Origin: Callorhinus ursinus
Taxonomy: Eukaryota > Chordata > Mammalia > Carnivora > Otariidae
NCBI RefSeq assembly: GCF_003265705.1
Contig: NW_020312817.1
Span: 46,193,113 to 46,257,112, forward strand
Length of the DNA stretch: 64,000 nt
Direction: 5' to 3'
In this document: positions 24,297-34,689 of the stretch, piece after piece
How positions within the stretch are numbered: position 1 is the first letter of the stretch
How the letters are laid out: each line of letters opens with the position of its first letter
The notes under the pieces: model-generated
The model's database searches: none
What the model was told of the DNA's origin: nothing
Seen by the model: the letters and a program-made list of their open reading frames with translations, nothing else
Position numbers and translations under genes: made by a program

Positions 24297-25372
24297 CATG
24301 ACTCTTGTTGGAATAATAAATAATGAATGGGTCAACCAAGAAATCAAAGAGGAAATACAAAAATAAATGGCGATAAATGAACATGAAAACAAAATGATCC
24401 AAAATCTTTGGGATGCAGCAAAAGTTGTTCTAAGAGGGACATTTATAGCCATTCAAGGCTAGCTCAAGAAGCAAGAAAAAAATTCAAATAAACAACTTAA
24501 CCTTACACCTAAGGGAGCTAGAAAAAGAAGAACAAACAAAATCCCAAACCAATAGAAAAGGGAAATAATAAAGATCAGAGCAGAAATAAAAGAAATGGAA
24601 ATTAAAAAAAAAAGAAAGAAAGAAAACAAATCATTGAAAACAGGACCTGTTTTTTTGAAAAGATCAACAAAATTGATAAACTGTTAGGCTTATAAAAAAA
24701 TGATAGAGAGAGAATGAGAGAGAGACAGGGAGAGCAAGGGGAAGAGAGAGAGAGAGAAAGGACTCAAAATCATAAATGAAAGAGGAGATATAACAACCAA
24801 CACCTCAGAAATACAAAGGATTATAAAAGAAGGTTATGAAAAATTACATGCCAACCCCCACGTTTATTGCAGCATTATTTACAATAGTCAAATTATGGAA
24901 GCAGCCCAAGTGTCCATTGTTAGATGAATGGATAAAGAAGAGGCCACACACACACACACACACACACACCACTACCACCACCCCACCACCACCACAGAAT
25001 ATTAGTCACCCGTAAAAAAGAACAAAATCCTGCCAAAGGCATGGTTGGATCTAGGGAGTATGACACTAAGTGAAATAAGTCAGTCAGAGAAATACCAATA
25101 CTGTATGATTTCACTCATATGTGGAATTTAGAAACAAAACAAATGATCACAGAAAAGAAGAGACAAAAAAGCCAGACTTAAATATAGGGAACAAACTAGT
25201 GGTTATCAGAGGGGAGATGGGTGGGGGGGATGGGTGAAATAGGTGAAGGTGTTAAAAATAAACTCAGGATGAGCACTGAGTATTGTATAGGATTGTTGAA
25301 TCACTATATTGTATACTTGAAACTAATATACGGTAATTATACTGGAACTTAAAAAACAAATTTTTTAAAAAG
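24297..25372 (+). mobile_element. Carnivore-type L1 with a large internal deletion
   Basis: The left part (24,297-24,849) is ORF2 endonuclease-to-RT linker text: 'gggatgcagcaaaagttgtt', 'aaacaacttaaccttacacc', 'gaaggttatgaaaaattaca'. It jumps at about 24,849-24,856 directly into the ORF2 3' end ('gtttattgcagcattattta'), skipping the RT core. The right part ends in a carnivore-like 3' UTR ('ggatgagcactgagtattgt', 'gtatacttgaaactaatata'). The missing piece is probably more than 2 kb. AG-rich and CA-rich simple repeats have expanded inside. No clear flanking duplication was found. Confidence 0.85.
24943..24997 (+). repeat. (CA)n then (CCA)n compound microsatellite in L1
   Basis: About 13 CA units run into CCA/ACC triplets at the place where intact L1 reads 'gtggtccatatatac'. 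The simple repeat grew from the L1 3' region. Confidence 0.93.
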
Positions 25373-25375
25373 TTT

Positions 25376-26370
25376 CATATTCTATACTCAGTCAAAACAG
25401 TGACTAAATCAGAAATAATTTTTAAATCATTTCATCCACATGCCAGCCTCCTAAGAAAAGCTTAATTACACACATACATGCCTATACATGCACACAGACC
25501 TCCTTTCTTTTTGTTTTTCTGTGTTTGTCCAGAATTATTGAGTTATAGGGTGTGTATTTAATTTCACTAAGTACTTCCTGACCAACCAGTACTTAATACA
25601 AACCAAAAAATTTATTGATTGAATTATTTTATTCTATCAATAGTTCTATCATTGATAGCTTTGTATAATTTGAGCCTATTTTGCTAGATGTGTATGTTCA
25701 TGATATTTTTGATTTATTACTTACACCAGTATTAATTTCTATATTTATTCCTTATGAGGTTTTCATCTCACAATTTTATTTCTTCTCTTAAAACTACTGC
25801 ATTATTCTCTGTATTGTTGTTAATATTTGTTTTGTATTTTTGTATGAGTGTTTTTGTTCAGTTATTTAAATGTATCTGTCTCTTAGATATTATGCTGTTG
25901 AATCTTTAAAAAACTCTAATTTGAGAATCTTTTTTTTATTCATTTATTGTAGTTACTGTTATATTTCTACTATGTTTACATTTAATATGAGACAAAGACA
26001 GAAGAAAATTGTACCATAATGCTAAGGGACTAAGGCATTGGTGGAAAACCTAAAAAACATACATGTTTTTGCATGTGTACAAAGGCTTTTTTTACTTCTT
26101 TAGGTGTCTTTTTTTCTTTGCTCTTTTTTTCTATTGTGGCTTCCATATCTTGGAACTCACTGCCTGTATAATCAAAATTATTGTAAAAGCATTGGCCCAC
26201 CTTTAGCATGAAGTTGGTACCAGTGTGGGCCTCTAGTTTTAATGAAAGGAGACTCCAGATTATATATTTCCTAGCCCAGTTCTCCAGAAAGAAGCCATTC
26301 AAGGGTTAAGGCCAAATAGCTGAAGTCTTTAGTGGTCTCTCAAAAACATACTGTTCTCAGGAATATGTGA
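25376..26370. other. Unassigned AT-rich sequence
   Basis: About 1 kb, T-rich on the plus strand. The text near 25,640-25,900 hints at antisense L1 but is too decayed to call. The 90-codon minus-strand frame at 26,030-26,302 partly overlaps the neighbouring sequence and has no family features. Confidence 0.5.
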
Positions 26371-26371
26371 T

Positions 26372-26990
26372 AAAGGGATTTTTTCTGGTGTTATACAACA
26401 AATTACTACAAAGTATGCAGCTTAAAACAACCTGCATTTATTATCTCACAGTCTCCATGAGTAATAAGTCTGGACACAGCTAAGCTGAGTCCTCCACTCA
26501 GGGTTTCCCAAGGCTGCATTCAAGGTTTTGATTGGGTTGCTTTCTCATCTGGAGTCCTGACTCAGGAGACCTCAGTCCAAGCCCATTCAGGTTGTCAGGC
26601 AGAATCTTTTATTTGCAGATATTTGACTGGGGAATCCAACATTTTTTCTGGCTAGAGAGCATGCTCAGGTCCTAGAGGCTACCCCCAGATCTTAGAGGCT
26701 TCTGTTAGTTCCTTGTAATGAGGCCTTTCTTAACACAGTACATATTTCAGCAATCCAGCAAGGAGAATCTCTTTTTCAGTCAGCTTAGTCAGAGTCTTAT
26801 ATAGTATAACAAACAATCACTTGTAATCAAACAAGTGACATCTGAATGTCATGAAGATGACACTCCATCACCTTTGCTATATTCATGGTTAGAAGCAAGT
26901 TATAGGTCCCACCCACATTCAGTGGGAGGAATTATGGAGGGTGGGAACATGGAATTATCAAAGGGTCTGTCCACCACAACCTGGTGGAAT
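26372..26990 (-). mobile_element. ERVL/MaLR-type LTR, antisense, large
   Basis: The text starts 'gttatacaacaaattactac', then 'gcagcttaaaacaacctgca' and 'ctgagtcctccactcagggt'. It continues 'ccatcacctttgctatattc', 'ggttagaagcaagttatagg' and 'cccacccacattcagtggg', ending near 'gtccaccacaacctggtgg'. This order matches a known mammal-wide LTR whose 3' end resembles the MLT1 group. I cannot fix the subfamily. No retroviral genes are adjacent. Confidence 0.75.
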
Positions 26991-26999
26991 TCTAGTTAT

Positions 27000-28556
27000 C
27001 AATCTTGTATCCTGACCATTTGTGTCTTTTCATGAGAAGTATAACATTTGTTGCATATCATCAGTTTGCAGCCCAGTGTATGCATAAAACATTATAATTC
27101 TATGGAAATGAAATCTCCAAGAGAAAGATGAGTAATTTTTGACAAAATCACACCAAGAGTTTTCAAAAATTTTCAAAAATTTCAGGTTTCAAAATTAGGG
27201 CAAGGTCATGTGGTTACAGTCAGCTATAAGCAGGGACTTCACACTGAGTACGGATCTATACATCTAGTACACTTGTTTTCAAGGAGGAACCCTGTTGGCA
27301 GGGAATTGAACTAATTTTAATGACTAAGGCAGTCTCAGAGGATGCACAGTTTACATGTGGAAGGATTTGAATTGATGAGTGATGTATTGTTTACTAGTCA
27401 GATATCTTTGATTTTATATTCTTTTACATAGTGAGAGATAAGGAACTGGAAGGGCACCAAGCCTTCAGTACACTCATATAGATGTAGGATTCAAAATATG
27501 AGTTTAAACATAATTTATTTGAGAAAGGTTGACATTTAATAAATAAACATAAAATAAGTGTCAAAAATAATATGATTATCCCTTACACTGAGATGAAGGA
27601 AAAACATTAGAATTATCACAAGTCTAAACATCAGGAAAGAAGTTTGAAGACCTGTTTTTGGAACACTTTGACTCAAAGAATTAGATTTGTCAGGAGGCAA
27701 AAGGAAAACCACAGTTAGCAGGTTTTAAAAAAAAAAAAGAAAGAAAAGAAAAGTCTTCAGAATTTGGTATGTGAACAAAAAGTAAAGTTCACACTTTGAA
27801 AAAAGAACATCAGAAACTCAGGAAGATATATGGGATCAACTTAAAAACAAATTTTGATCTCGTGGTCAAGACAAAAATCTGGGATAGAAAGGGAAAAGAC
27901 GATCCAACAAGTTCTTTGAACCTACATGTGGTAGAAGAAGAAAGGGACCAAGTTAAGAAAGAGGTAAAATTTTTAAAACACAGATAAACTTTCATAGAGA
28001 AGGTAGATATACACCATGCAGAAATGAATTGTAACAAAGTTTCTGCTTCTCTATGAAATAATGTGGGCATAGGAGTGTTTATAGTACTTTCAGTATGAGA
28101 AAGTTTTATCAAGGCTTTGGATATTCATGTTCACAATTGTGTATCAGAGCCCATGCTAAGCATACTTTTCCTTACAGCTTTAGGGTACACACAATTGCAT
28201 CCTCAATTCAGTATTTTGTTGCTGTGAATTCCAGCTAGGAAAAGTTGGGAACTAAAAGTGTTAAAAGTCTTCTGATAGATGATATTTAAAGGCTGAAAGA
28301 ATTAAGAACCAAAGACAGAATTGCAAAAGTAGTAGCTAATGAAAAAAAAATCAGATTTTTGCTAAAAATTAAAAAAAAAGATAACTGTTTGAAATAAGCT
28401 GGGGATGACTACTATGGGAAATGCAAGGCTTTAGACTTTGGAGAGTAGATTGTGGAAAATGTGAGTCCTCTGCCAAGCGAGGCGGGGGTAGAACGTGAGG
28501 GTATGAGATAAAGAAAAGCTCTGGGGAGATAGTTTAATTCAATCTTAAGTAAAAGA
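27000..28556. other. Unassigned sequence
   Basis: About 1.5 kb without a recognised gene or repeat. Overlapping frames on both strands at 27,796-28,112 are Lys/Glu-rich versus Leu/Ser-rich mirror images of one A/G-biased stretch, a composition effect and not evidence of coding. Confidence 0.55.
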
Positions 28557-28558
28557 AA

Positions 28559-28615
28559 TGTAAAGATGAAAATGTAAAAATGTAAAATGTAAATGTAAAC
28601 GTAAAAAAAAAAACG
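28559..28615 (+). repeat. Short minisatellite of TGTAAA-type units
   Basis: Imperfect repeats of 'aaaatgtaaa', 'aatgtaaatg' and 'taaacgtaaa' end in an A run, directly before the SINE at 28,621. The unit length drifts between 6 and 10 bases. Confidence 0.85.
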
Positions 28616-28620
28616 GAAAG

Positions 28621-29003
28621 GGGGGACCCCTGGGTGGCTCAGTCAGTTAAGCATCTGACTTGATTTTGGTTCAAGTCAGGATCTCAGGGTCGTGAGATCG
28701 AGCCCTGATTAGGGCTCATGCTGGGTCTGGAGCCTGCTTAAGATTCTCTCTCTCTCTGGGACGCCTGGGTGGCTCAGTCGTTAAGCGTCTGCCTTCGGCT
28801 TAGGTCATGATCCCAGGGTCCTGGGATGGAGCCCCACATTGGGCTCCCTGCTCAGTGGGGAGCCTGCTTCTCCCTCTCCCACTCCCCCTGCTTGTGTTCC
28901 CTCTCTCGCTGTGTCTCTCCCTGTAAAATAAATAAATAAAATCTTAAAAAAAAAGATTCTCTCTCTCTTTCTCTCTCTCTCTCTCTTCCTCCTTCTCTTA
29001 AAA
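28621..29003 (+). mobile_element. Older carnivore SINE split by a younger SINE
   Basis: The outer copy has the 'gcatctgacttgattttggt' middle of the older subtype, runs to 'gcctgcttaagattctctct' and, after the inner insertion, continues with CT repeats to the A run at about 28,999. The younger copy sits inside the CT-rich region. Confidence 0.92.
28758..28951 (+). mobile_element. Younger carnivore SINE nested in a SINE
   Basis: A complete copy from 'gggacgcctgggtggctcag' to 'aaataaataaaatctt' plus poly(A). It is bounded on both sides by AAGATTCTCTCTCTCTCT (upstream about 28,740-28,757), the duplicated piece of the outer SINE. This fixes the order of insertion. Confidence 0.95.
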
Positions 29004-29242
29004 AATTGGAAATGGAAATTAAGCAGTTTTCATATTTAGGGTAATGCTTACAGAAAATGTTGGGAACTGACCTCATCATCACAAACTTCTACATTCTGTC
29101 ATGGAAAGGCAATCTATATCAGTGGTAAACTTCTCCCTTAGATATGGGAAACATAGTGTCATATTTGATGAAACATGACTCCAAATTGGGCATTTAAGTT
29201 AAAAGACAATTGGGTACAGAAGAGAAACTAAACCTATTAAGA

Positions 29243-29347
29243 CCTCTTTCTTTTCCTCATCTGCTCTGCCTTCCCTTCCCCTTCCTCTACATTTCCTTCT
29301 CCTTCTCTTCTTCTTTCCCCTCCTTCCTCTCTTCTTTTTGTTCTTCA
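29243..29347 (+). repeat. Polypyrimidine (CT-rich) tract
   Basis: About 105 bases almost free of purines on the plus strand (repeats such as ccttctccttctcttcttct). Long homopurine-homopyrimidine DNA of this sort can form a triplex (H-DNA). No retrotransposon body adjoins it. Confidence 0.85.
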
Positions 29348-29349
29348 TT

Positions 29350-30437
29350 GTAGATCCCATTTTCCCAAAAAACATTCAAGGTATGTCATTAGCAGACACA
29401 ATACAGGTCTGATGGCAACATGCACTAAATTCTAATTCATATATTTTGCTCAGGAAAGGATATTTTGCATATATTGAAAACAACTGAAATTGTTTTGACT
29501 TGCTCTTGGATTTTCCAATATAATATTTTTTACTAAGTTCAATAAATAAATTTCAGGTTTTATTTCTTAGAATCCATGATGGGACTTTAATACAAGCATG
29601 AGTATTATTAATAGCATAGGAACATTGATTTTGAACCCCTTAAGTAGGAGGTGTGGTTAAATGGTTAATGTAATATAAGTCAGTGGTGGTTTTTTTAATA
29701 GTATCGTAGGAACTATGAAAAGTGTCATATCGTATTATTAGTATTTAATTGTATATTTTAATATGAGTAATTTTTATAGGAAGAGACTAACATTATGGCC
29801 CTTGTGGGAAAAGATTTGCTAGAAGTAGAAAAATGAAATAAAAAAAATGACATTAGGCCTAACTGACAATTTGAACATGGTCATGTTTGAGGTGTTAATC
29901 CATTGTCCTGAGTATTTTGGGGTTTAGCTGAGGGAGCTGATTTTTATATCCTTGATGAGCAGTTAATGGCCCATGACTGAAGGTGGCACTTTATTCTAAT
30001 ACTGTATGGGATTTTTCCTTATTGTTCCACTCAGTTTTGAGTGTTTTAATTGAGTTCTCTACTTCTCATTAGGGAACCTTCAAACAAAAACAACAGATTT
30101 GAAAAAAAAATTAAAAACTGTACTGAATCAACGATTTCCCTTAATCCCTACTAGATCTTATCATTGTGTATTCCCCTTAATTTCAGAGGTTGATTACCTC
30201 CCAGTTAATTTTTAAATAGAATAAGAACATCCCTCACTGTTTTGACAAATTTTATTTTAAAAACTCTACTCTTATGCATAATAAACTGTAGGAAAAAAAT
30301 CTGTGTTCCTGGTCTATGCCAATGTAATAAATTAAAATATGATCACATAGGAATTTTCTTCTCAACCCTTGAAAATAAAACTTGTACAAATATAATTTAG
30401 TCCATTGCATATTGTATATCCAATTCTTTTTTTTAAA
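29350..30437. other. Unassigned sequence
   Basis: About 1.1 kb of AT-rich DNA with no gene or nameable repeat. Confidence 0.55.
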
Positions 30438-30654
30438 CAGGTTTTCTCAATATTTACACTATTGACATTTAGGATTGGATATTTCTTTGTTGTAGAGGGG
30501 TGCCCTGTGGATTGTAGAATGCTTAGCAGCATTCCTAGCTTCTGCCCTTGATGAAAATAGCACTTCTTCCAGTTATGACAACTAAAAATGTCTGCAGAGA
30601 CTGCAAATATTCCCTGAGGGACAGTATCACCCTCATTCCTGTTAAGAATCTCTG
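30438..30654 (-). mobile_element. MER20 DNA transposon (hAT-Charlie type), nearly complete
   Basis: The antisense MER20 order is plain: 'caggttttctcaatatttac', 'actattgacatttaggattg', 'ttctttgttgtagaggggtg', 'gattgtagaatgcttagcag', 'cagttatgacaactaaaaat', and an end near 'aagaatctctg'. The length, 217 bases, is very close to the family's roughly 219. It is a non-autonomous element moved by an hAT transposase in early mammals. Some MER20 copies act as gene regulatory elements in placental mammals, and nothing here shows that this one does. Confidence 0.9.
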
Positions 30655-32040
30655 CTTTAAATTGACCATGTAAATACCAGTTCTAAACACATTTGAAATA
30701 ATAGTGGAGGTGAGAGTTTCATAAGAAAAATTTCATTAAAGAAATAGTTATTTGGTTTAGGATTAAAATGATTGGAATCTATGTATTTAAATTACTTTTG
30801 TAAATCCTTTTGAAATAATGAATAAAAAATTTAGAAAAATCCATCTCAGCTCTGGGAAACAAGGAGTATAATTGTCCATTAGTTAAAATCTTTTACAATT
30901 ATTATTATTTTTTTTATTTTAGTACAGATTACACTGAGCTCTTCTCTATTTAGAAGGTAGATTAAACACATTTTTTTGACTTACTGTATATGATATCTCT
31001 CTGAGTTGAACGTGAAAGTGATACTCAATAGAATTTCACCAACATCAGATAACATAAAGGCAGGAAATGGAAGATATCATGGGCCAGTGGGGGGCCATAA
31101 GAAGACAAATACTGACATTATGAGGGGTTTCAAGGTATGCAAAAAGCCAGCACTTCAGTAATTTACTCTTAGTTTATATTTGATGTAAAAAGCAAGCAAA
31201 GTAAGAGAACTTTATCATATGGCAACTAAATTTGAGCAGTGTGCTAAATAGGGAGATAATTTGCCTCATCTCTCTCTCTCTCTCACACGCGCACACACAC
31301 ACACACACACACCCGAACCTACACAATAATGAAATTACCTGAGTGTTGGTGGATCTTCTACCACTCTCCCAAGAACAAGTTGAATTCTTTCCTTGTAATT
31401 TTTTTTGGAATTAGTCACATTAATTCTATATTTTCCCCTCTTTATATGGGATTGATATCTTTAAATACAGACTGAAAACTATTACACAGGATTTATATTA
31501 GTTCCTGAAAATGCATAAACTTAGATCCTCATGGAAGGAAATTCAAAAAGAGAAAAATCACCAAAGAAAACTAAATCTAATTCAAAGTCATTCAAAATAA
31601 TCTGAGGGATTGGAGAAAATATTCCCTTATGAAACTGACTTACTGTGAGAAAGAAGTCCAAAAGACTGGATAATAATTTTTAAAACTTCTAATTTGAATT
31701 TACTAATGAAATTTGAGATGACATGTCCTCTCTGAAATGGAATAATCTGAGATCAGAAAAGATTGTGTTTTCAGCTAACAGCATGACTTCAGTATCAGAA
31801 GGCATAATAATGAAAACAGCACATTGTGTCCTACAGAAATCCACATCAGTGAATTGTAGCATATTATAGGATAGTCTGGGCTAGTGTTTCTCATTTATCT
31901 CCATTCTCATATGCCTCCCTTTCAGAGCAAAGCCATCTCATAGGTAAGCAAGTGTGTGTTGATAGACTACAGCCCATCTTTTTCTCTTTGGTTACTTAAG
32001 TTCTTAGGAATTGATACTAAGAGTTTACTTTCAGGATACA
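30655..32040. other. Unassigned sequence with one microsatellite
   Basis: About 1.4 kb. No gene recognised. The only clear structure is the (TC)n(AC)n run at 31,268-31,313. Confidence 0.55.
31268..31313 (+). repeat. (TC)n-(AC)n compound microsatellite
   Basis: About eight TC units pass into AC/GC and then about eleven AC units. Likely length-variable. Confidence 0.96.
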
Positions 32041-32044
32041 AGTT

Positions 32045-33115
32045 TTCACAAACTGTTTGCATTTTACTGCATTTATATTGAGCACCTACTGTATTCAGAC
32101 ATTTTGCTAGGAGATGAGAATAATCAACACAGCTTATAAAGTCTTTGTTCTTGTGGGCTTACATCTCATTGGAAGAAACAAAGTAAAAAATAAATAAATG
32201 TAGATTGTTTATACCAATGTGGAAAGCTGAGTAACTTCCTCCCTGCTTCCCAAAAGATGTCTGTGTGCTAATCCCTGGAACCTGTGACTATGATACCATA
32301 AACTGTAAAAGGCAAGTTTCATTTATGACTAAAGTAAGGATTTTGAGATGGTGACAGTATCCTATATTATAGAGATGTGTTCAATATAATCACTGGATCT
32401 TTATAAGAGGGAAGCAGAGAGGTCACAGAGGTAGAAGGAAGTAATTCAAGAGAGAGAACATATTACATTACTGGTGATGGAGGAAGAGGTCATGAGACAA
32501 GGAGTACAGTTAGCCTCAATTAGCTAGGCGGGAAATGTAAGGCATGGATTCTCCCTTAGAGTCTCCAGAAGGGATGCAGGCCTGCTAACACCTTGATTTT
32601 AGTCCAATAATATTTATTTCAGACTTCTGACCTCTGGAACTATAAGGTAAATTTATGCTGTTCTAAGCCACTAAGTGATTTGTTATAATGATAATAGGAA
32701 ACTAATCAGGTTTAAATGCTGTTAAGAAAAATTAAACATAGTAAAGAGTAGAGAGTGGCAGCTATTTTAAATGGACACATAAAAAGAACTTCCTGATAAG
32801 GTATTGTTTGTACACAGGCATGAATGAAGTGAGGAAATAAAACAAGTAAATAGCCAGAACTGTGTTCCAGGCCAAGGAGGTATAAAGTCTCTGAGGCCAG
32901 AACATGGGTGGTTGTAGTCTAAAAATAGCAAATTGCCAGTGTCACGATAGTGAGGTGAACATCAGGGAATCTAGGAGATACAGTAGAGAAGGTGGGAGAT
33001 CCAAATTGTTCAGATAACTCATGGGCCATAACAAACTCTTGGCTTTATTTTATGTCTGATAAGAAAATACTGGGATGCTTTGAGAAGAACAATGACACGT
33101 TATAAAAAGATTACC
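32045..33115 (-). mobile_element. L2 LINE relic, antisense, split by an MLT1 LTR
   Basis: Antisense L2 3' text: 'tattgagcacctactgtatt', 'cattttgctaggagatgaga' before the LTR. After it come 'catgaatgaagtgaggaaat', 'actgtgttccaggccaagga', 'tctctgaggccagaacatgg' and 'aacaatgacacg'. The two parts are collinear with L2 if the LTR at 32,216-32,710 is removed. Reading frames are lost. Confidence 0.78.
32216..32710 (+). mobile_element. MLT1C/D-type solo LTR inserted in L2
   Basis: The sense LTR order is clear: 'aaaagatgtctgtgtgctaa', 'tccctggaacctgtgactat', 'aaggattttgagatggtgac', 'ctttataagagggaagcaga', 'gattctcccttagagtctcc', 'cttctgacctctggaactat', 'gctgttctaagccactaagt', ending 'aggaaactaatcagg'. 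At about 495 bases it is near full length. No retroviral interior is present, as expected after LTR-LTR recombination. Confidence 0.9.
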
Positions 33116-33119
33116 TCAG

Positions 33120-33700
33120 TTTCTCTGTAAAGAAGAAACTATTCAGTCCAAGAAGCCTGGCGCAATTGTCTAGACAGGAAGTATAGAAACATCGTTCCTA
33201 CCCATATAAAAGCACTTTTATTTATGCATTTGAACATACCTTAATTTAACAAAGTAGGCTTAAACCTGACATTAATAAAGACAATATTTAATTTAGTAAA
33301 TAGAGTGAAAAGTAAAAATTCTGTTTTGCTTATTTCTGTAGTGTTTGAAATATATCTTCCACATAGAGTGGGAAGTTCATCAAATTATTAACTTTAATAA
33401 AAGAGTTGGTACATAAACAAAAACAAGAGAACATATCTAATATAAACACTCACCTCATGTACAGTAATCCTATTGTCATGAAATATTTCTATTTTTAACA
33501 GAATTGAAAAGATACATAAAAATGTATAATTAAATTATTTACTGAACACTGGAATGTCATAATCCTCTGAAAAACACATTATTTTTTCTTGATGCTTTAG
33601 TTTTAAAAGAATATAGAGGCCCCCTTCAAGATGAATATATGAGAAAAATATTTTGCCATATCCCACCTATACTTCTTTTAAATTTGTTTTAAAAGAGCAA
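33120..33700. other. Unassigned AT-rich sequence
   Basis: About 580 bases, AT-rich. Nothing recognised. Confidence 0.55.
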
Positions 33701-33706
33701 ATACCT

Positions 33707-34113
33707 GGGGTGCCTAGGTGGCTCAGTTGGTTAAGCATCTGCCTTCAGCTCAGGTCATGATCCCAGGATCCTGGAATGGAGCCCCTCATCCCATCGGGCT
33801 CCCTGCTCTGCAGGGGGGTCTGCTTCTCCCTCTCCCTCTGCCCCTCTCCCCGGCTTGTGGTTGCATGCTCTCTCTCTCGCTCTAAATAAAATCTTTTTTT
33901 TTTTAAGATTTTGTTTATTTATTTGGCAGAGGGAGACACAGCGAGAGAGGGAACACAAGCAGGGGGAGCAGGAGAGGGAGAAGCAGGCTTCCTGCTGAGC
34001 AGGGAGCCCGATGCGGGGCTCGATTCCAGGACCCTGGGATCATAACCTGAGCTGAAGGCAGATGCTTAACGATTGAGCCACCCAGGTGCCCCAATAAATA
34101 ATATCTTTTAAAA
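33707..34113 (+). mobile_element. Carnivore SINE interrupted in its tail by an inverted SINE
   Basis: The sense copy 33,707-33,895 runs head to CT-rich body to 'aaataaaatctt'. An antisense SINE sits in this tail and the outer tail resumes ('aataaataatatctttta'). The outer duplication is AAAGAGCAAATA (about 33,693) and AAAGAGAAAATA (about 34,114). The arrangement is two SINEs tail to tail. Confidence 0.93.
33896..34092 (-). mobile_element. Carnivore SINE, antisense, nested in a SINE tail
   Basis: Inverted tail 'taagattttgtttatttatt' to inverted head 'gattgagccacccaggtgcc'. It inserted in the AAATAAAATCTTTT tail of the outer copy, whose sequence appears on both sides. It pairs with the outer copy over about 185 bases. 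Confidence 0.95.
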
Positions 34114-34143
34114 AAAGAGAAAATAAGAAATAAAATAAACAAA

Positions 34144-34179
34144 TATCTATCTATATATCTATTTATCTATCTATCTATC
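34144..34179 (+). repeat. (ATCT)n microsatellite
   Basis: Imperfect ATCT tetranucleotide run directly after the SINE pair's A-rich tail, a common place for simple repeats to arise. Confidence 0.93.
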
Positions 34180-34685
34180 ATCAGTCATCTATAGAGCGCT
34201 CCTCAGGAGAGGGTAACAGATTGGAAATGAAGGTAGTTTGTGCTGTAGGTAGAGAAGCATAAGCCCTTACCCATGGACCGCAGAAAATGGGGAGTCTGAT
34301 GTGTATTATACTAGGCAAAAATTGGGACACTACTAAGGGTAATTATGCTTGTTAAAGAGTAAAATTTTATCGCAGTTATGTTCTAGCTCCTAATACAAAC
34401 CCAGAACAGAAAATATTCATCATCTAGGTAAAAGTCCTCCTGCAGAAACTATTTAGTTACTTCTCCAGTCTTTATATCATCCAAGACTTCCAGATTTATA
34501 CATCATGACTGCAATGGGTATCTCATAGGCCTCTAAAACTTAAAACTTGGTGTTATCAAAGATATCTTGATTTCTGTCATAAACATGCTCTTTCTCAGGT
34601 CTTCAGTAATTCAGCATGTCTCCGTTATGCCCCCAAGTTGTTTAGTTTAAAAAAGAGAAAAGTAATTATTTTCTTTTAAATTGTA
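34180..34685. other. Unassigned sequence
   Basis: About 500 bases without a recognised feature. Confidence 0.55.
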
Positions 34686-34689
34686 GTAT

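Noticed and set aside
24943..24997. Possible CRISPR-like or spaced repeat array
   Set aside because: It is a contiguous CA/CCA microsatellite in L1 in a mammalian genome. No spacers exist.
27796..28112. Overlapping frames of 63 and 100 codons on both strands
   Set aside because: Mirror-image composition of one A/G-biased stretch. No motif and no conserved start context.
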